Assembly: GCF_001640805.2 (NCBI RefSeq)
Contig: NC_066850.1
Coordinates: 17,915,036-17,979,035 of the forward strand
Length of the DNA: 64,000 nucleotides
Source of the DNA: Lates calcarifer
Lineage: Eukaryota; Chordata; Actinopteri; Centropomidae
Direction: 5' to 3'
Shown here piece after piece: positions 47,300 through 60,491 of the stretch (position 1 is its first letter; each line of letters opens with the position of its first letter). The notes below the pieces were generated by a model, which did not search any database, had not been told where the DNA came from, and was given only the letters and a program-made list of their open reading frames with translations. The position numbers and the translations under genes were made by a program.

Positions 47300-47780
47300 G
47301 TGAGCAGCAGGGGAAGGAAACCCAACAGAGACACGTGTAGGCAGAGCAGGGTGAATTACAGGCCCAGAATCAGTGGATTAAGACAGACTGATGCAGTGAA
47401 GGTGCTTTAATGTAAAAAGCAATGTAACAAGATGACAATGCTGACTGCAATGCAGGCAGGGGCAAACACACTGGAAAATAACAGGCACATACTTAAGAAC
47501 AAAAACAGACATCTGATACTGAATGGAGATAAAGGGCTGGAACAAATTCTGACAGAGCTGATTGGGAATGAGGAACAGGTAGGGAGAGACCAAAGGACTT
47601 TGGGACAGAGGCGGGAAGGGAGAACAGGTGTGTGGATGGGCAGGGCAGACAGGTGAACAAGCACTAGGAGGAACGTTTGAGAAGGTCTGGTTAGTGAATG
47701 GAGGAAGGCAGAAATTAGGGTAGAAACAGAGGGTTGGAGAAAGGAGGTCGAGGGGGACAGGAGCAGATCGTGACAATCTT
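47300..47780. repeat. Probable interspersed repeat, purine-rich
   Basis: A G/A-rich block ending GGGGGACAGGAGCAGATCGTGACA. Composition and the terminal GTGACA recall the other purine-rich blocks in the window. Long minus-strand open frames here (135 and 165 codons) are Pro/Ser/Leu/Cys-rich shadows of this composition. Confidence 0.35.
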
Positions 47781-47940
47781 CCCAAAGTCTATGAAGGAAG
47801 GAAGTCGTGGGTGGGGCCACTGAGAGAAACACTAATGAGCATGTGCAGTGGGCTGCATGACATCGAGAGCTAGAAAACATTTTTGGTGAACAATTTTTGC
47901 TCAAGTGTCCAGTTTTTAAAATACATCCGTTCTTATAATT

Positions 47941-48015
47941 TCTTCAACATATAGACCACCTCCCGCTGACCTAACTAGCAAGAACAGCAACAACAAAATA
48001 ACCAGAGATTTCCTG
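47941..48015 (+). repeat. Dispersed repeat pair, copy 1
   Basis: TCTTCAACATATAGACCACC and the next 55 bp match 50483-50555 at roughly three bases in four. An internal (GGAACAG)n minisatellite follows at about 48065-48092. Confidence 0.55.
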
Positions 48016-48092
48016 TCAATTACAGTAAGAATGTGTTCCTGGCTGGATGTTGGAGGCACAGGCAGGAACAGGGAACAGGGAACAGGGAACAG

Positions 48093-50482
48093 GCAGGGAG
48101 GAATGGCTGCAACACAGTTACAGCAAAGCAACATTAGGTAAGGCTTCCACCCACATGTTTTTAGGCACATTTTCAATTCAAGCATAAGAACATCTGAGTG
48201 GGAATGCCAGAAATACAGAAAAAGTCTACTTTGTTTCAGTGGAACAGTTTCTGTAACAATGAAAACAAAATGTGATTAAATGCAATGGAAACAGACGTAG
48301 TGAATAAATCATGATATACATGAGGCACATGACTTAACAGCTCTCAAGTTACACTGAAGAGACACTAAATAGTAGCAGGTGAAAACATCACATCTGTGGA
48401 AGAAACATTTCACTGATAAATACATGAAACACACAGAAATGTCCCATTGTGTTTTCTGCACTGTTTTTCACTGTTTGAGGGCTGGTCAGTATTTGTTGTG
48501 CCTTGGTCTTCTGTAATGCTTCTGTTGTGACAATTGGAAAAATTCACTACACACTGATAGGTTCACTGATGGCTGAATATAGATATTTTACTCCTCAGTT
48601 TCTACAGTTACAACCAACACACAACAACAGGGTCTAACAACAGTGGGTCGATGTGAAGTGTGGATGTTTGGGGTGATCATTTGCTTTTTTCTGTTGGAGG
48701 TAAACAGGCTGTCACAAACCAGGTAAAACACCAACATAACAAAAGAGGGACATGCACACAACAATCTCAAGTAACAAATTATTTTATTTAAAAGAATGCA
48801 TTAAAAATAAATAAATAAATAAAACTAACAGCACCCTGTGTAATCAGTAAAGTCAGGAGTGTAGGTGGATGCAAAAAGTGAAAACCAAATGGGTGTTTCA
48901 GGGAGGAGAAGAGAACGAGAACTGAGCTCTGACACACAGGACACAGGTGGACCAGGGTCACTAATGAGCCCAGGTGCTGATGCCCTTCTGCCACACCCAC
49001 CTCCTGTACCCAGAAGGAAGGCATCCACAACCAAAGTAACAGTCACACAGGGCAGAGAGTGTCATCACAATGTTGAGAAAACAGGGGGAGCAGTACAAGA
49101 AGATGGGTTGAATTATGCATCTGTAAAAACAACAGCAGCTGAGGGGGAGACGAGACTCTGACATTAACGCCAACATGACATGACAGACTGCATCGTCGCA
49201 GCAGAGCGTGCACCAAAAACTTATGCTGAAAACCTGAGCTCTGTATTTAACACACACTTGTCTGTGTGTCTGTGTGCTGGCAGTAAACTATATGATGGTG
49301 AGCAATCCCTGCATATGTTTGCATACCGTGGACACAGACAGCTTTTTAAATGTTGAATGAATAAACTGTCTGTGACCTCATTTTATCTGGGTGCAGTTAT
49401 ATTAGTGCTGTCACTCACTGCAGTAGTATCAGTGTGGCTCCCATCATGCCTACAGTTGAGATTATTATGCAAACAGAAGGGAGGAGAATAAAAATGCAGA
49501 AGAGAACAGAGAAAAAATGAGAAAAGGAATAAGATTCAAAGAAAATGCTAAGAGACAATTCACGATTTTGTTGATCCACCATGGAGTTTGTGAAATGAAA
49601 ATCAATGTGCAGAATAGCGTCAAGCTGTTATCCAGTTATAATTCCTCCTTCTTCATACAAAAAACACAAGGAACAAAAGAAAAAAAAGAAAAAAAAAAAC
49701 CAAACGAAAAGACAGTTGCTTCTACTGCTAGAAAAGACTCCTGTTGTGTCTCTGTCTCACTGAGACAAGGCTCAAAGATGTTCACTTTCGTCTGCTCAGA
49801 ATAATGTGATTTCAAACTATCAGAGACTGCAAGGGGAGCTGAGAGGGAAAGACATAGGCACAAAGAAAAGAAAGAAGAGCAGTAAGGTAAGGAGACAGAT
49901 TTTCATGAAGGGAGTGGGGGAAAGTTTAAAGCAATTGTTCCATTGTTGGAAAGCTTTACAATCTCTCTTTTCTACAGAGAGCAAGAAAAACTCAAATATC
50001 CTTTGCTGTGGTTTCTGTGTTTGTACTAACATCGTCTGAACAGTGATGTTGATGACAACTTAGTTTAACTCAGCAACTGGCTGCTATAACTCTCACTAAC
50101 AGCTCCTCTCAAAGGCAGGTAAGAACCATTAAACATCAAAAGACTGTTGTATTGTCGGTAGTTTAAGTATCTGTAACTGATCTTGCTAAGCAGTAATTAA
50201 AAACATTATTGCACCACTTCCTTGTCCTTAGTTAATTAAAATGAAATTAAACATGCTAGCAGCTCTGCAAGGCCTTACTTGGGCTAACGTGTTCATTAAG
50301 TCAATTGTCAAGATGATGTTTAGCTTGTAATACTTACCAAGGTCACTATCTTAATTTAGCATTTTAGCTTACTAACACTTGCTAATTAGCATTTACCACA
50401 GTGGTAGTTGTAGTTGTAGACGTAGCCGATTGCAATACAACAAAACCCTGTTAACTTCACTGTTAGCTCAGAACTAGCTTCT
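48093..50482. other. Unassigned sequence with a further purine-rich block
   Basis: (AAAT)n at about 48803-48823 is followed by a G/A-rich block to about 49160 that may be another interspersed repeat. 50230-50480 is rich in TTAGC/GCTAAC words. No gene recognised. Confidence 0.3.
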
Positions 50483-50555
50483 TTCTTCAACACACAGACC
50501 ACCTTCCACTGCCCTAACTAACAGGAAGTGCGACAATAAAATAACCCCAGATTCC
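50483..50555 (+). repeat. Dispersed repeat pair, copy 2
   Basis: TCTTCAACACACAGACCACC and the following bases match 47941-48015. Confidence 0.55.
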
Positions 50556-53500
50556 ATAGGTATCACAGGTACATTAACCCTTGCAAACCACTCTTACAGG
50601 CAGCTAGAGTGAGTAACAGGCCTCACAGCTTCCAGACTGATAACATATCCCCTGACACAGGGGAAATATCAGTAACTGCGATCAACAGTCCTTTAAAAAA
50701 AATTAAAAAAATAAACTAGTATTTCTCATTACAGGGTGACATGTGCATCATAACAGTAAAACACTAACATATCACAACAAGTCTATTGGGACTATTGGGA
50801 ACGATTTAATACATATAGTATTAATGAAAAAAACCTGACCTGACCTGTGTTGGTGAATTTATAGTGCCAAGTCTCCAAGAGAATTACAGCATTGCATACA
50901 AAATTCACCTACCAATGTAATTATATCATTTTATACGAAGAAGTTTTTCCTCTACTTTAATGGTCTGGACCACTGTCCCATGATAAGACGGAATGCAGAG
51001 AATGAGGCAATTAACTGAGTGTGTGTATCTCTCAAAAGCAGAGAGAGAGAAAATTTAGATTAATGTGCATTGATTTTAAATTAATCAACATTTCATTGTT
51101 AGTAGAGCTACAAGCCAAGTTGTCAGACAAGGCTACAGTTACAGAATCACAAGCCAAAAATAAATGATCACCTCTGGCTCAGCAACCAAGAGAGAAGCAC
51201 ACAAATAATCATATCTTTTCCTGATATATATGAACTTCTCCAGCTTAATGTTACACATCTGCTTAGCATTTAGGGGCCATATCATCCAGGTACATATTCC
51301 CTCAGGTTGCAGTAGAAGTAACAGCTGCCCTGGCGGGATTAGGATGGTGTGACTAAGCTACACTAGTGATCTCTTGCCTTGTTCATGCAGTACCACAATT
51401 CATTTACTCTCACCTGACACTCAGCAACCAACAAGGATAGTTTTTGGATGTCTATGGTATCTGGTCTTGGCTGCCATAGACTGCATGTGCAGTCTGTTGA
51501 GAACACTCAGACCATGGCTACATCTGTGTGAGTCGTTAAGGGGCCCATTCCATCAATGTCCAACTTGATGGTAACGTAAGTATTTAATTGAGTTAAGATC
51601 ATCATCTTCTTCTTTTTTCTTTACATCCATAACACTCACCTGAAATCTGAACTAGATCCTGTGATGGGGCTATTTAAGGCACCCTCTGCACTCTCCCTGA
51701 GTTTGATTTGTTGCACATTTGAGTCAAGCCTATGCCTCTCTCTTCATCTCACAGAAATGCTTTCTGAAGAGGCTGGTTGTTGGGTTTTAATACTTGCTCA
51801 TGTTGGAGTTGTACTTCTTGTACCAGTACTTTGGTTTCTTCTGCAGTGAAGGAATCCTGGTGCCTGTCTCCAGATGAACCATGCTGGTCAGGGGCCATGC
51901 TGCAGTTTATATGGTATAAAGTATATGGATATGAAGAGAACTGTGACTGAATTAGAACATAGTGATTTATTCAAACATTTGCGTGTCCAATGCACATGGA
52001 TGTACTGGCAAATAGAGGAAACAAACTAGTAAGTGCACTTGAAGACATCCAACACACCTTGCAGAGAGGTGTTTCTGGCGTGGCTCTTTGTTAAGTCACT
52101 GAGGAGATCACAGGTCCTCGCGGCCCCTGTAGCCACTTTGTAAATTGAACTTATTCAATATTGGTAAATCTTTGGCAGGCTCTTGTGTCTTGGCACAGCC
52201 AAGTGGTTGCTGCTACATCTGCAGCACCTTTGAAGAGCAGAGAGTGACAAAGAAGCACAGCTGGGTTTTGTTAAGTTGTTGAATGTCATGGATTACAGAC
52301 CACACAGTGGCCAGCTCTGGCCATCTATTTAATCACATATGACACTTTAAGTACCTGGTGAGATCTCTCTCTGCAAAAAAAAAACACCAATTTAGTCAGG
52401 TTAATCTGGAGGAGAAGACAAAGCGTAACAGTAAAATGACAACCCAAACTGTCTGTTACACATCATCGTATTGTACAGAACCACTTACAAGTTCAACTTT
52501 GACCCATCATCATTAGGTAAGATGCTCCCTTGTTAGCAAAATGACCAAAATACATTCCCCTTATTAACCTACCATCCCGCATCTTCATCCACTAGGAGCA
52601 GTGACTGTTGTTTAGTTGAATATGTCAGTCTACTCTGCCTGACTTATCCTATATCTGGTTGAGGTTTGTGCAAGTTAAAATCTATGGCCCTGACTATGGT
52701 TCTGAAATATCCTCTGTTGAACAAGCTACTTAGAAAGTGTAGTGAGCTAAGCTACCAGTTACTCTACATTAAATGAAGCTTTGCTACACTGATGCTACCT
52801 GCAGAGAAATGTAACAAGCTAAGCTTCACCAACAGGGCAAAAGTAGTTCACTACATAATCAACATAATAAGAAATTCTTGGAAGTTAAGTTCTTCTTGGG
52901 TTTGGTAAACTCAGACTCTTGTGTCTGTATTTCCTTACTCCCCCTGTCACAGGCTGTCATTGGTACATGTCACTGTCATGTGGAAGTGCTTCCGTGGCTC
53001 TGCATATACATCCATGTATGGGGACAGCAGAAAGATCGGCTGTGCTTGAGCTTTAGAAATGCTTGTGAAAAAGAGCTTTGCTACTGAAAATCTGTTTGAT
53101 TCTATCATGCTACTGAGAAATTTAGTTAACTAATGCGGCCACTTGAAATATCAATAGCCTAACAGTGCTGTGTATTGATGAATCTCTGGTGCTGTCTGTG
53201 GTGCTGAAGTAGTTGATGGATTTCTAATTGGAATTTTTCTCTCAGTCCCAGTCTTATATAAATATTCTTTAAACTATAAGCTATAAATATTAAATATATA
53301 GCATAGACTGTATACTGTAATCAGATCCAAGTTTCTCTTACTCTCTCTCATGTTGAGAAGTACAACAACAGATGTGGAAAAAGAAAGAATTACAGCATCA
53401 TGGCAGAGACCTGGTTTAGAAATGGGCTGAGCTTGGAGGAAAAGAGTCCTTGAAAGCTCATAAATGCATCATGAATATAACTTGGTGGTATGGGGCGTGT

Positions 53501-55189
53501 CACAACATGTACAACTCATAGTTGCTACACCTATTTGGTTGTATTATGAGTGATTTTTCTTAACATTGTGGATGTATTCACTTTCCATCCAAATACAGCA
53601 GCAGCTAAGCTGGCAAAACTGTCAGCTTGTTTGTAGCCTGTATGGATGTCAGATTGCTGGTGTTTATTGTCCCTTTTTGAGCTGTTTTTGGGGATGTTTA
53701 ATAACTGAGAAATTGCTTTGGCGAGAACAATGTAATCATGAACAATGAAAGTGATGGCTGTAACTGCATAAATAAAACCCAAGTGGAAGAAACTGTTGGG
53801 CTTGTTTTATGAAGAGAAAAATGAATCCAAGAATTTAACCTGCTATGAATTTTGACCAAATACACATTTACTAGGCATGTAGGGGGAATGGAAACAGATG
53901 CACACAAAAAAAAAAAAAGATCTTAAGAAGGATCAAAAGGAGTATTTCACATGATGAAAGATTTGATCACTTGCATAGGCCAGAAAAAAAGTTTGTTCCA
54001 TTGGTTTAGTTCTGTCTGTGTTGACTGACATGTTTACATAAGGAGCTTTTATTCAGATTTTAACTGACTGGACAACCAATCATTAGTTAAATTATATCTA
54101 TTGTTATCAGAAAAAAGCTGATTACACAGAAAGTGAGCCCTTTTCTTTTTAAATTTGTCATTATTTGTCGTGATTATACCTATTTTCTTTAAGTAAATAT
54201 TACCCGTGTGTTACCTTGTGTGTGTGTGTGTGTGTGTGTGTTGTGTGTATGTGTTGTATGTGTGTGAGTGATTGAATGGCGCCATTTAATGAGTAGGTAA
54301 GTGTGGCTGGAACATGTGTTTTCACAGTTATAGGCCTGTATAAAGGAAAGACAGAGACAGCGATCTGACTAATCTCTTTACCATGAGGAGTCTCAGCTGA
54401 AGTAGCAGCAAGCGGTGTCGCCGTGGAAACCACAGACTGTCTCTTGATAAAAAAATATGAAACAGGGTGAGAGAGCACCAACTGTGCTATAGCTGTGACC
54501 AGCTGGTGATGAGATGAAACATTTTTCTGTGCTTTTTCTCCTACGTTTTGGCTTTTGCAAATGAAAATAAAGATGAGATGGGTTTCTGTTAGAGTGGGAA
54601 TGTGTGTGTGGGGGTGGTCAGCTTGTGGTTCAGATTATTTGCCTTCTCTCTAACTGTTCTGGTCTCAGCTGGAGGGGTTTATACTGAAATGCTGTCCTTT
54701 CAGTTTGCATTGCATCACCATTCACAGCTACAAATGAAAAAGCATCAGTCTTATCTTCACCAACACTCAGCAAGGATTCACTTCTGTATTTGTCTTTAAC
54801 AAACCAAAAGCTTATGTCAAACTTTAGAACACTTAGATCGAACTGCTGAGTTGCCATCAACATTTCACACTGCTGACTCAAACACTGGGAAAGGATTCTG
54901 TCAACATATGGGTACTGTCAGACAAACGTGGGTGTATCAAAGTCAACACGTCCTCAAGGTGTTGTGAACCAAAACAACAAAGATACTGCTACTTACAAGA
55001 CAGTTATTCATCATCTACACACAGACATTTAGTTTTATTATGAAGCACATTTAGTGATGCCCTGAATATCCAACAGATGTGTCTGAAGCTTCAATATCCA
55101 CTTGAAGTTCTAGTAAGCAACCTGTACAAGATTACACATACAAGGTTCAGTTGAAAAATGATTGGATTGTATGGACTTTAGTAGGGACT
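50556..55189. other. Mostly unique AT-rich sequence
   Basis: Contains (GT)n at 54217-54241 and onward. No recognised gene or transposon. Confidence 0.3.
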
Positions 55190-55690
55190 AGGCTGGTCTA
55201 TTGCAATGATTTCCTGTCTGCTCGTCCAACAAACACAGCACAAGTCCTTTAAAAGTGAACAGCAAAATAGGTTGTTTGTTGACTCCTTCTGAAACAACGC
55301 TGACAAAATCATTAATGTCTCTACAGATTTTCATGGCAATCCATTCTATTGTTGTTTTATTGTCTAAATCTTTTTTCCAAGTCTTCGAGGTTGTCTGGAT
55401 TAGATCCTATCTGTTGGCAGTACCTGGAAGTTGCCTTCATTAATCTTTACAGTCTATAATGTTGTCATCCTGATTGTCCATACTGTAAATCTACTTTGTT
55501 CCTCTATTCTGTACATACATATATTGCATGTCTGTCTGTCCTGGAGGAGGGATCATTCCCTTTGTTGCATTCCTCTGAAGTTTCTTCCATTTTTTCCAGT
55601 TGACAGCTTTTTCTGGGGAATTTTTCCTTGTCTGACTAAAGGGTGTAAGGACACATTGGGCTTTGTGAGGGAAATCTGACATGATTTGAC
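55190..55690 (+). mobile_element. L2-type LINE fragment and 3' tail
   Basis: GGCTGGTCTATTGCAATGAT (55191 onward) matches the 'R.DYCNSLL.GLP' coding region of L2-type LINEs. After about 200 unrecognised bases, 55510-55690 (ATTGCATGTCTGTCTGTCC, GGGGAATTTTTCCTTGTC, GGGCTTTGTGAGG) matches the 3' tail of a very common fish LINE. No intact reading frame. Confidence 0.55.
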
Positions 55691-56065
55691 TCGACTTAAT
55701 ACAAGGACTGTTTGATCTTCTCATTATCTAATAATTCAACAGTCATGTAACAGTTGATTCTCTGGTACTTCAATGTTTTGCTAAAGTTGGCTGTACCATA
55801 CATACATAAGGTTTGGTCATAAATAATAACAATAAAAGTCTCTATAAACCTACATCTTATATAAAAGATTAAACACTGCAGTTAATACCAAGTTTTAGTT
55901 TTATACAACTTTCTTTTCATGTCTCAGTAAAATAATAACTGACACCAGGGGTGCTAATGGAAGGTTGGTAATCAGTTTGAAAATATATGTTTTGCAACAG
56001 CAGTAAGGTAAAGTACATATTACTTGGATTTAATGGGTTAAGTCGTGCTACATCTTGCCTTCCAG
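55691..56065. other. Unassigned sequence
   Basis: AT-rich; the last bases form the acceptor of the candidate exon that follows. Confidence 0.25.
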
Positions 56066-56251
56066 ACAGGACTGATCTACCTGCACCACCTAAAACCATT
56101 AGTCTTTACAAGAAGTGGCACTGGAAGATCCTCTTGGCTTACCCTGCAGCTCTGTGAGGTCAATAAGGAGGCTAATATCCTTCTCCCAGTGGACCCCCCA
56201 TGCCTGAAATTACATTCACCTCTACTGTTAAACAGCCTCCACAGCCTGAGG
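56066..56251 (+). CDS. Candidate coding exon, unknown product
   Basis: The acceptor GCTACATCTTGCCTTCCAG ends at 56065. A 186-nt segment is open in phase 0 for 62 codons and ends CTGAGG before GTAAGA (donor GT at 56252-56253), a near-consensus splice site. Both boundaries are phase 0. The peptide opens TGLIYLHHLKPLVFTRSG and ends Leu/Pro-rich; I do not recognise it. The minus strand is also largely open, so coding bias is not convincing. Splice strength is the main support. It could be a noncoding RNA exon. Confidence 0.27.
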
Positions 56252-56870
56252 GTAAGACACATTATGTAAGCAGTCTCTGTAATGACTGTGATATGAAAGA
56301 TGCATGTTAATACATTGCTGCACAATCTTGCATCTGGATGTTTTCATACTTGGAAAAAATGCAGGTGAAGAAGGGGAGAGAGAGGGAGGTTATGCTAGAA
56401 ATGGCTAATGTAGTCTTGAGCTTCTAGCCTCAGCAGAGATGAGGAGAAGGGTACAGAGATCTGCCACAAAAGACTTAATCCAACTTTCCTCACAGTGTTT
56501 TGCAGTAGTATTCTGCAACACCTGCAAACACTCTTTGATTTGTAAAGTCGCTGGTGTCTCTTAAAAGACAATGCATGACCTGTAACTGCCTTTTGCTAAT
56601 CACCGTGTACGGTGTCTAATGTCAAAGTTCAGGAAATGCCACAATTCATTATTAAAGGATTAGATCATTCAAAGGACTAACAACGACTCTGTAGCTCTCA
56701 TCAGATCTATAGTGTAGAGTGTTTTAATGACACATAGGCTCTGGAAGCAAACTCAACTCTCATCAACCTTATATCCAACATGAAGCATCTAACACACTCG
56801 AGGTGATTCCAAAAGCAGAACAGAAAATTCATGTTTAACAGATGATTTTGTAAGAACCAATATCCCCAGG
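56252..56870. other. Unassigned sequence
   Basis: Nothing recognised, though the end may belong to the L1 relic that follows. Confidence 0.25.
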
Positions 56871-57060
56871 TCAATAACAATCTATGTCTATGGCCCAAAT
56901 GCTGACAATAAATCGTTCTTCCATAACGTTTTCTCCTGTGTCTAATATCTCTCCCATCACCCAGTAGGTAGTGACCTTACCCCTGCCATGAATCCAACAA
57001 TAAATACAATCAAACAACACAGGCGTGAAAGGTTTCATATGTTCCAACAAGCACATCAGT
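56871..57060 (+). pseudogene. L1-clade LINE endonuclease fragment
   Basis: TCA-ATA-ACA-ATC at 56871 begins SITIYVYGPNADNKSFFHNV, matching the L1/Tx1 apurinic-type endonuclease motif 'LVN(V)YGPN.D...FF...F'. A stop follows after a few codons, then a frame with DLTPAMNPTIN. No other domain is recognisable. The 170-codon open frame on the opposite strand (56871-57383) is a shadow. Confidence 0.45.
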
Positions 57061-58300
57061 TTACCTATGCTGACACCAACAGTGGTTTCCTGTCTGTGGG
57101 ACATCCAGACTCTCCTATTTTCTACATGATTCATGCCCAGGCTTCCTCTGTCTGCTCTGTTAAAAAATACCAGTGTTTCTGTGTATTGGGGGTCAGGGCA
57201 GCAAAAGGGGAAAGAAGACAGATTGAGCACTGCTTCAGTACAGTGTGTGACATGGAGGAGTGAAGAGTAGAAAGCTACCAAGACACAAGAGTCCAGCACT
57301 TCTTTTATGGCCATTTCAACAAACTGTGGCTCATAATATCTCATGGACAAAAAACAGAAAGACACCCTGAGATCCCCACACACAAAAAACTCTTCATCTT
57401 ATCCAGCCTTTTTTTTAGATTACTAAAATGTAAACAAGCGAACATGAAGCACATTATACCAGAATTATAACACTATGTCTTTCTCAAGCTAAATTGACAT
57501 CAAAATCGCTGAAAGTCTTTCCCTTTCCCATTCCTCCCCGTTGTTGTGAATACAAAGTAAGGATGTGAAGTGTGTGGTGTTGCTAAAGAGCGCCTAGAGA
57601 AGAAGAGAGAAGTGAAGCCAGTGCCAGCAGAGCACGCTTGAAGTGGAAATTTGATAATGGCTCCATTGCTGTGCTCCATTTGGCCTTGTCAGCATGCTGC
57701 ATGTGTCTGTAATGTTTCTTAAAGTTATGGTATTACATAGATATTTAATCAGCTGGTGATCTAACTGTAGGTAGTTTGTCAGAACACAACTTGTTGAGGC
57801 TGACTTGTACTAAGTTAATCATTCAGGTCAGATTCTACAGGCTCACACCAGTGGTTTCAGTTACACCTGATTACTCTTCTTCTGTGGACTGTGGGGGTGA
57901 TACAGAACAGCCTTAGCGGAGATCTCTTCATCATAGTCCTGTCACAGCACAGATACAGAGATATAGGGTATGTCTTAGTTCTTTTATTTAATCGATCCTT
58001 GCTCCTCAATTCTTGCTTGGCCTGGAAATCTTTCTGCTGCTGAATAGACTGATCTGATACCGTATCACTGCAGTCTTAAAACAAAGTGGACAAAAAGCAA
58101 CCAGCTTCAAGTGTATCAATACCAAGATCTACATTTTATTCATTTACATATTCACCATCTTGAAATGTTATTTATTCTGTACACTACTGGACCTGGGTAA
58201 CCAATTTCATTCCTTCATGTTTTTAACATGTTTCATTACATGAAACTCAAACTGATCTAGTTAAACATAATGGATCTGTAGGTCTAATTTCTCATTATAT
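57061..58300. other. Unassigned sequence
   Basis: No recognised feature. Confidence 0.25.
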
Positions 58301-58606
58301 TGTTATATGTACATTTTTTGTAATATAGCTTTGGGTTTCAATTGAATTTGATTGTTTGTTCATCTTTTCTGTGTAAGCACAGGTAATTTCATTGAGTTTT
58401 GTATTTTTGGGGTACTATAGCTTTAAGAGACTGACACATGGTGGTGCTGTCCTATTAAGACTAATTAAACTAAATTAAGACTAGCTTAGGAGCCATGTGG
58501 TTTTTATACCGTGTCCTGTCCTTTTTGATTTCTATGTAACAGCCAGTTCTGTGGAATAAAGATTTTGTTTTTTCCCATTTTACCTGGAGGTCGAATGGAT
58601 CATTAC
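58301..58606 (+). repeat. Possible solo LTR or LTR fragment
   Basis: Begins TGTTATATGTACA and ends GGTCGAATGGATCATTACA, with a TATA-like TTTTTATACCG (about 58500) and AATAAA (about 58555) in the order expected of an LTR. A convincing target duplication was not found, so the boundaries are tentative. Confidence 0.3.
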
Positions 58607-58759
58607 AAACTACTAAGGCTACCAGCTAGTGCATTTTCTGCAGTAACCTTCTTCATTCATTAGAAATATCTTTCTCTGCATGTTATTTCCCCTTTCAATC
58701 TGTCTCATGAATAATATCACAGTAAGGATGAGGAAGAGAGTCTGATGGCTTTCAGCAGT

Positions 58760-59000
58760 TGTCACAACTGAACTAGGACGTGAACCCAAATGCACAACTG
58801 AGACTCAAAGTACAAATTAAGCAAATCTTTAATAGACAAAGTAAGCAACAGAAAATCACTCCCAAGGAGGTTAACTCACTAGATAAAGTACAAAACAAAA
58901 GATCACTCACAAGGAGGCAAGATAAAGAAACAAACAAGGCAAGACTAGGGATCAAAAAAACTTGGCGTAACAGGAACTCGAGGTGCAGGCTGGCTTGGCT
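58760..59000 (+). mobile_element. Dispersed nonautonomous element, copy 2 (truncated)
   Basis: Starts TGTCACAACTGAACTAGGAC and follows the 16168 element through GACTCAAAGTAC, AATCACT and CTCGAGGTGCAGGCTGG. It breaks off where a CT/GT/T simple repeat begins (58999). Confidence 0.65.
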
Positions 59001-59006
59001 CTCTCT

Positions 59007-59056
<50 letters not shown>

Positions 59057-59064
59057 TTTTTTTT
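58999..59064. repeat. Compound (CT)n(GT)n(T)n repeat
   Basis: About 12 bp of CT, 30 bp of GT and 24 bp of T in direct succession, at the breakpoint of the dispersed element. Confidence 0.9.
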
Positions 59065-60491
59065 GCTGTGATAATGCATTTGGATTTCTGTTACTGTTGG
59101 ATTTATTACTTCACGTTTCTTTGACTTGGACAAAGTTAATTTCCAAGAAGCTCTTACAATACTTGCCACCACACTGTAAATCAGAATACAGTGGATACCA
59201 CTGCAGACCTGCAAAAGCTGAGGAGAGCAGACGTGGCTGACTGTGAGAAAGTGATGTAGAAGTCCCAGCAGGCTCCAGCGTGCTACCTAGGCGTGACTGA
59301 CAGGGCAGATCCTTCTCCCATTCACTGTTACTGATATACTTATCTCATCTGGACAAGTTCCAGACTGAGCCTGTACACTGGTTCTATAAATACTACTAGA
59401 ACCAGGATGGAGGTTTCTGAAGGTGAAAGATAACAGACAAGAAAATAACACAAACCCAAATGAGGAAATTAATGAATGGAGTCTGGTCACGTAAAATGTC
59501 AGTTTACTGTCACACACACATAAAGTCACAGATGTGAGCACACGCACATTCAAGATGGTCAGGCTGTATGAAAGTGCATTTCTGACCTCAGGGAGTGGTG
59601 CGATGGGTTAGTCCAGAGCGGTAAACAGCTCCAAACATCTGTTCTCCAAACTTCTCACTTAGGCAGCATCAGCAGAGAGGGATGTGAAGGTATTTTCGAG
59701 AATAATGTCATCCATCTGCACACATTCAGCACCATCTCTTATCTACCTAGTGTGCCACGTACATGTGCCATTTCTAAATGCGTCATTTTTTTCTTGATCT
59801 TAAGTCTCTCACATGCCGAGATGTTCACCAAACAAATTTCACTCATTTGCTTTTACTCCTGAGAGTGAGACGTTCATATTGATCTGATTGATCAGTGTGT
59901 TAAGTTCAGAGCTGATGTCAGGAGCTAAAGCTGGAGTCAGAGTGAACAGTCAACCTGTCTCTAAAGCTCTGTGACTAACACCTCGTATGATTTGTTTATT
60001 CCATACACAAACTTTAATGTAAAAACAACAGTTTATGATTTCAGGAATTATATGCTGGAACTGATGAGAGCATCAGTTTGTTCACCTGCCAAACACGAAT
60101 GTAGTGTCTCTTGCAATAGTGTGGTTTGCCAGCACAGGTTTAGTTTTTTTCATGCACACAGGCACATTAGAGGCAAACCTGACATCTTCATTGTGATAAC
60201 ATGACTCCAGGAAGATGCACACAGCACTGCTGCTCATTTCAGTGTGTGATACAATGTTTATTTTCATTGTACTGTCTATATAGAGTACCAGGTGTAACCA
60301 TTTTATTTTTAATATTTCTCCTCTGATGAAAACACTTTAGTTTCACTACTATGCCTGAACAGTGGTTTTAAAAATGAATTCTGACCTGTGAGTATCTGAG
60401 TCTTTCCTCAGTTTTTTTTTCTGTCATGAGCTTTCCAACATGTGAAAATAAGTTAGCCTCTTCATTCCCCTCAGATGTATTCCAGAGCCAG
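59065..60491. other. Unassigned sequence
   Basis: No recognised gene or transposon. Confidence 0.3.

Noticed and set aside
47378..47904. Minus-strand open frames of 135 and 165 codons
   Set aside because: Pro/Ser/Cys/Leu-rich, two frames open at once, explained by the purine-rich interspersed repeat on the other strand.
56871..57383. 170-codon minus-strand open frame
   Set aside because: Overlaps an L1 endonuclease relic on the plus strand with a clear motif; the minus frame has no family signature.
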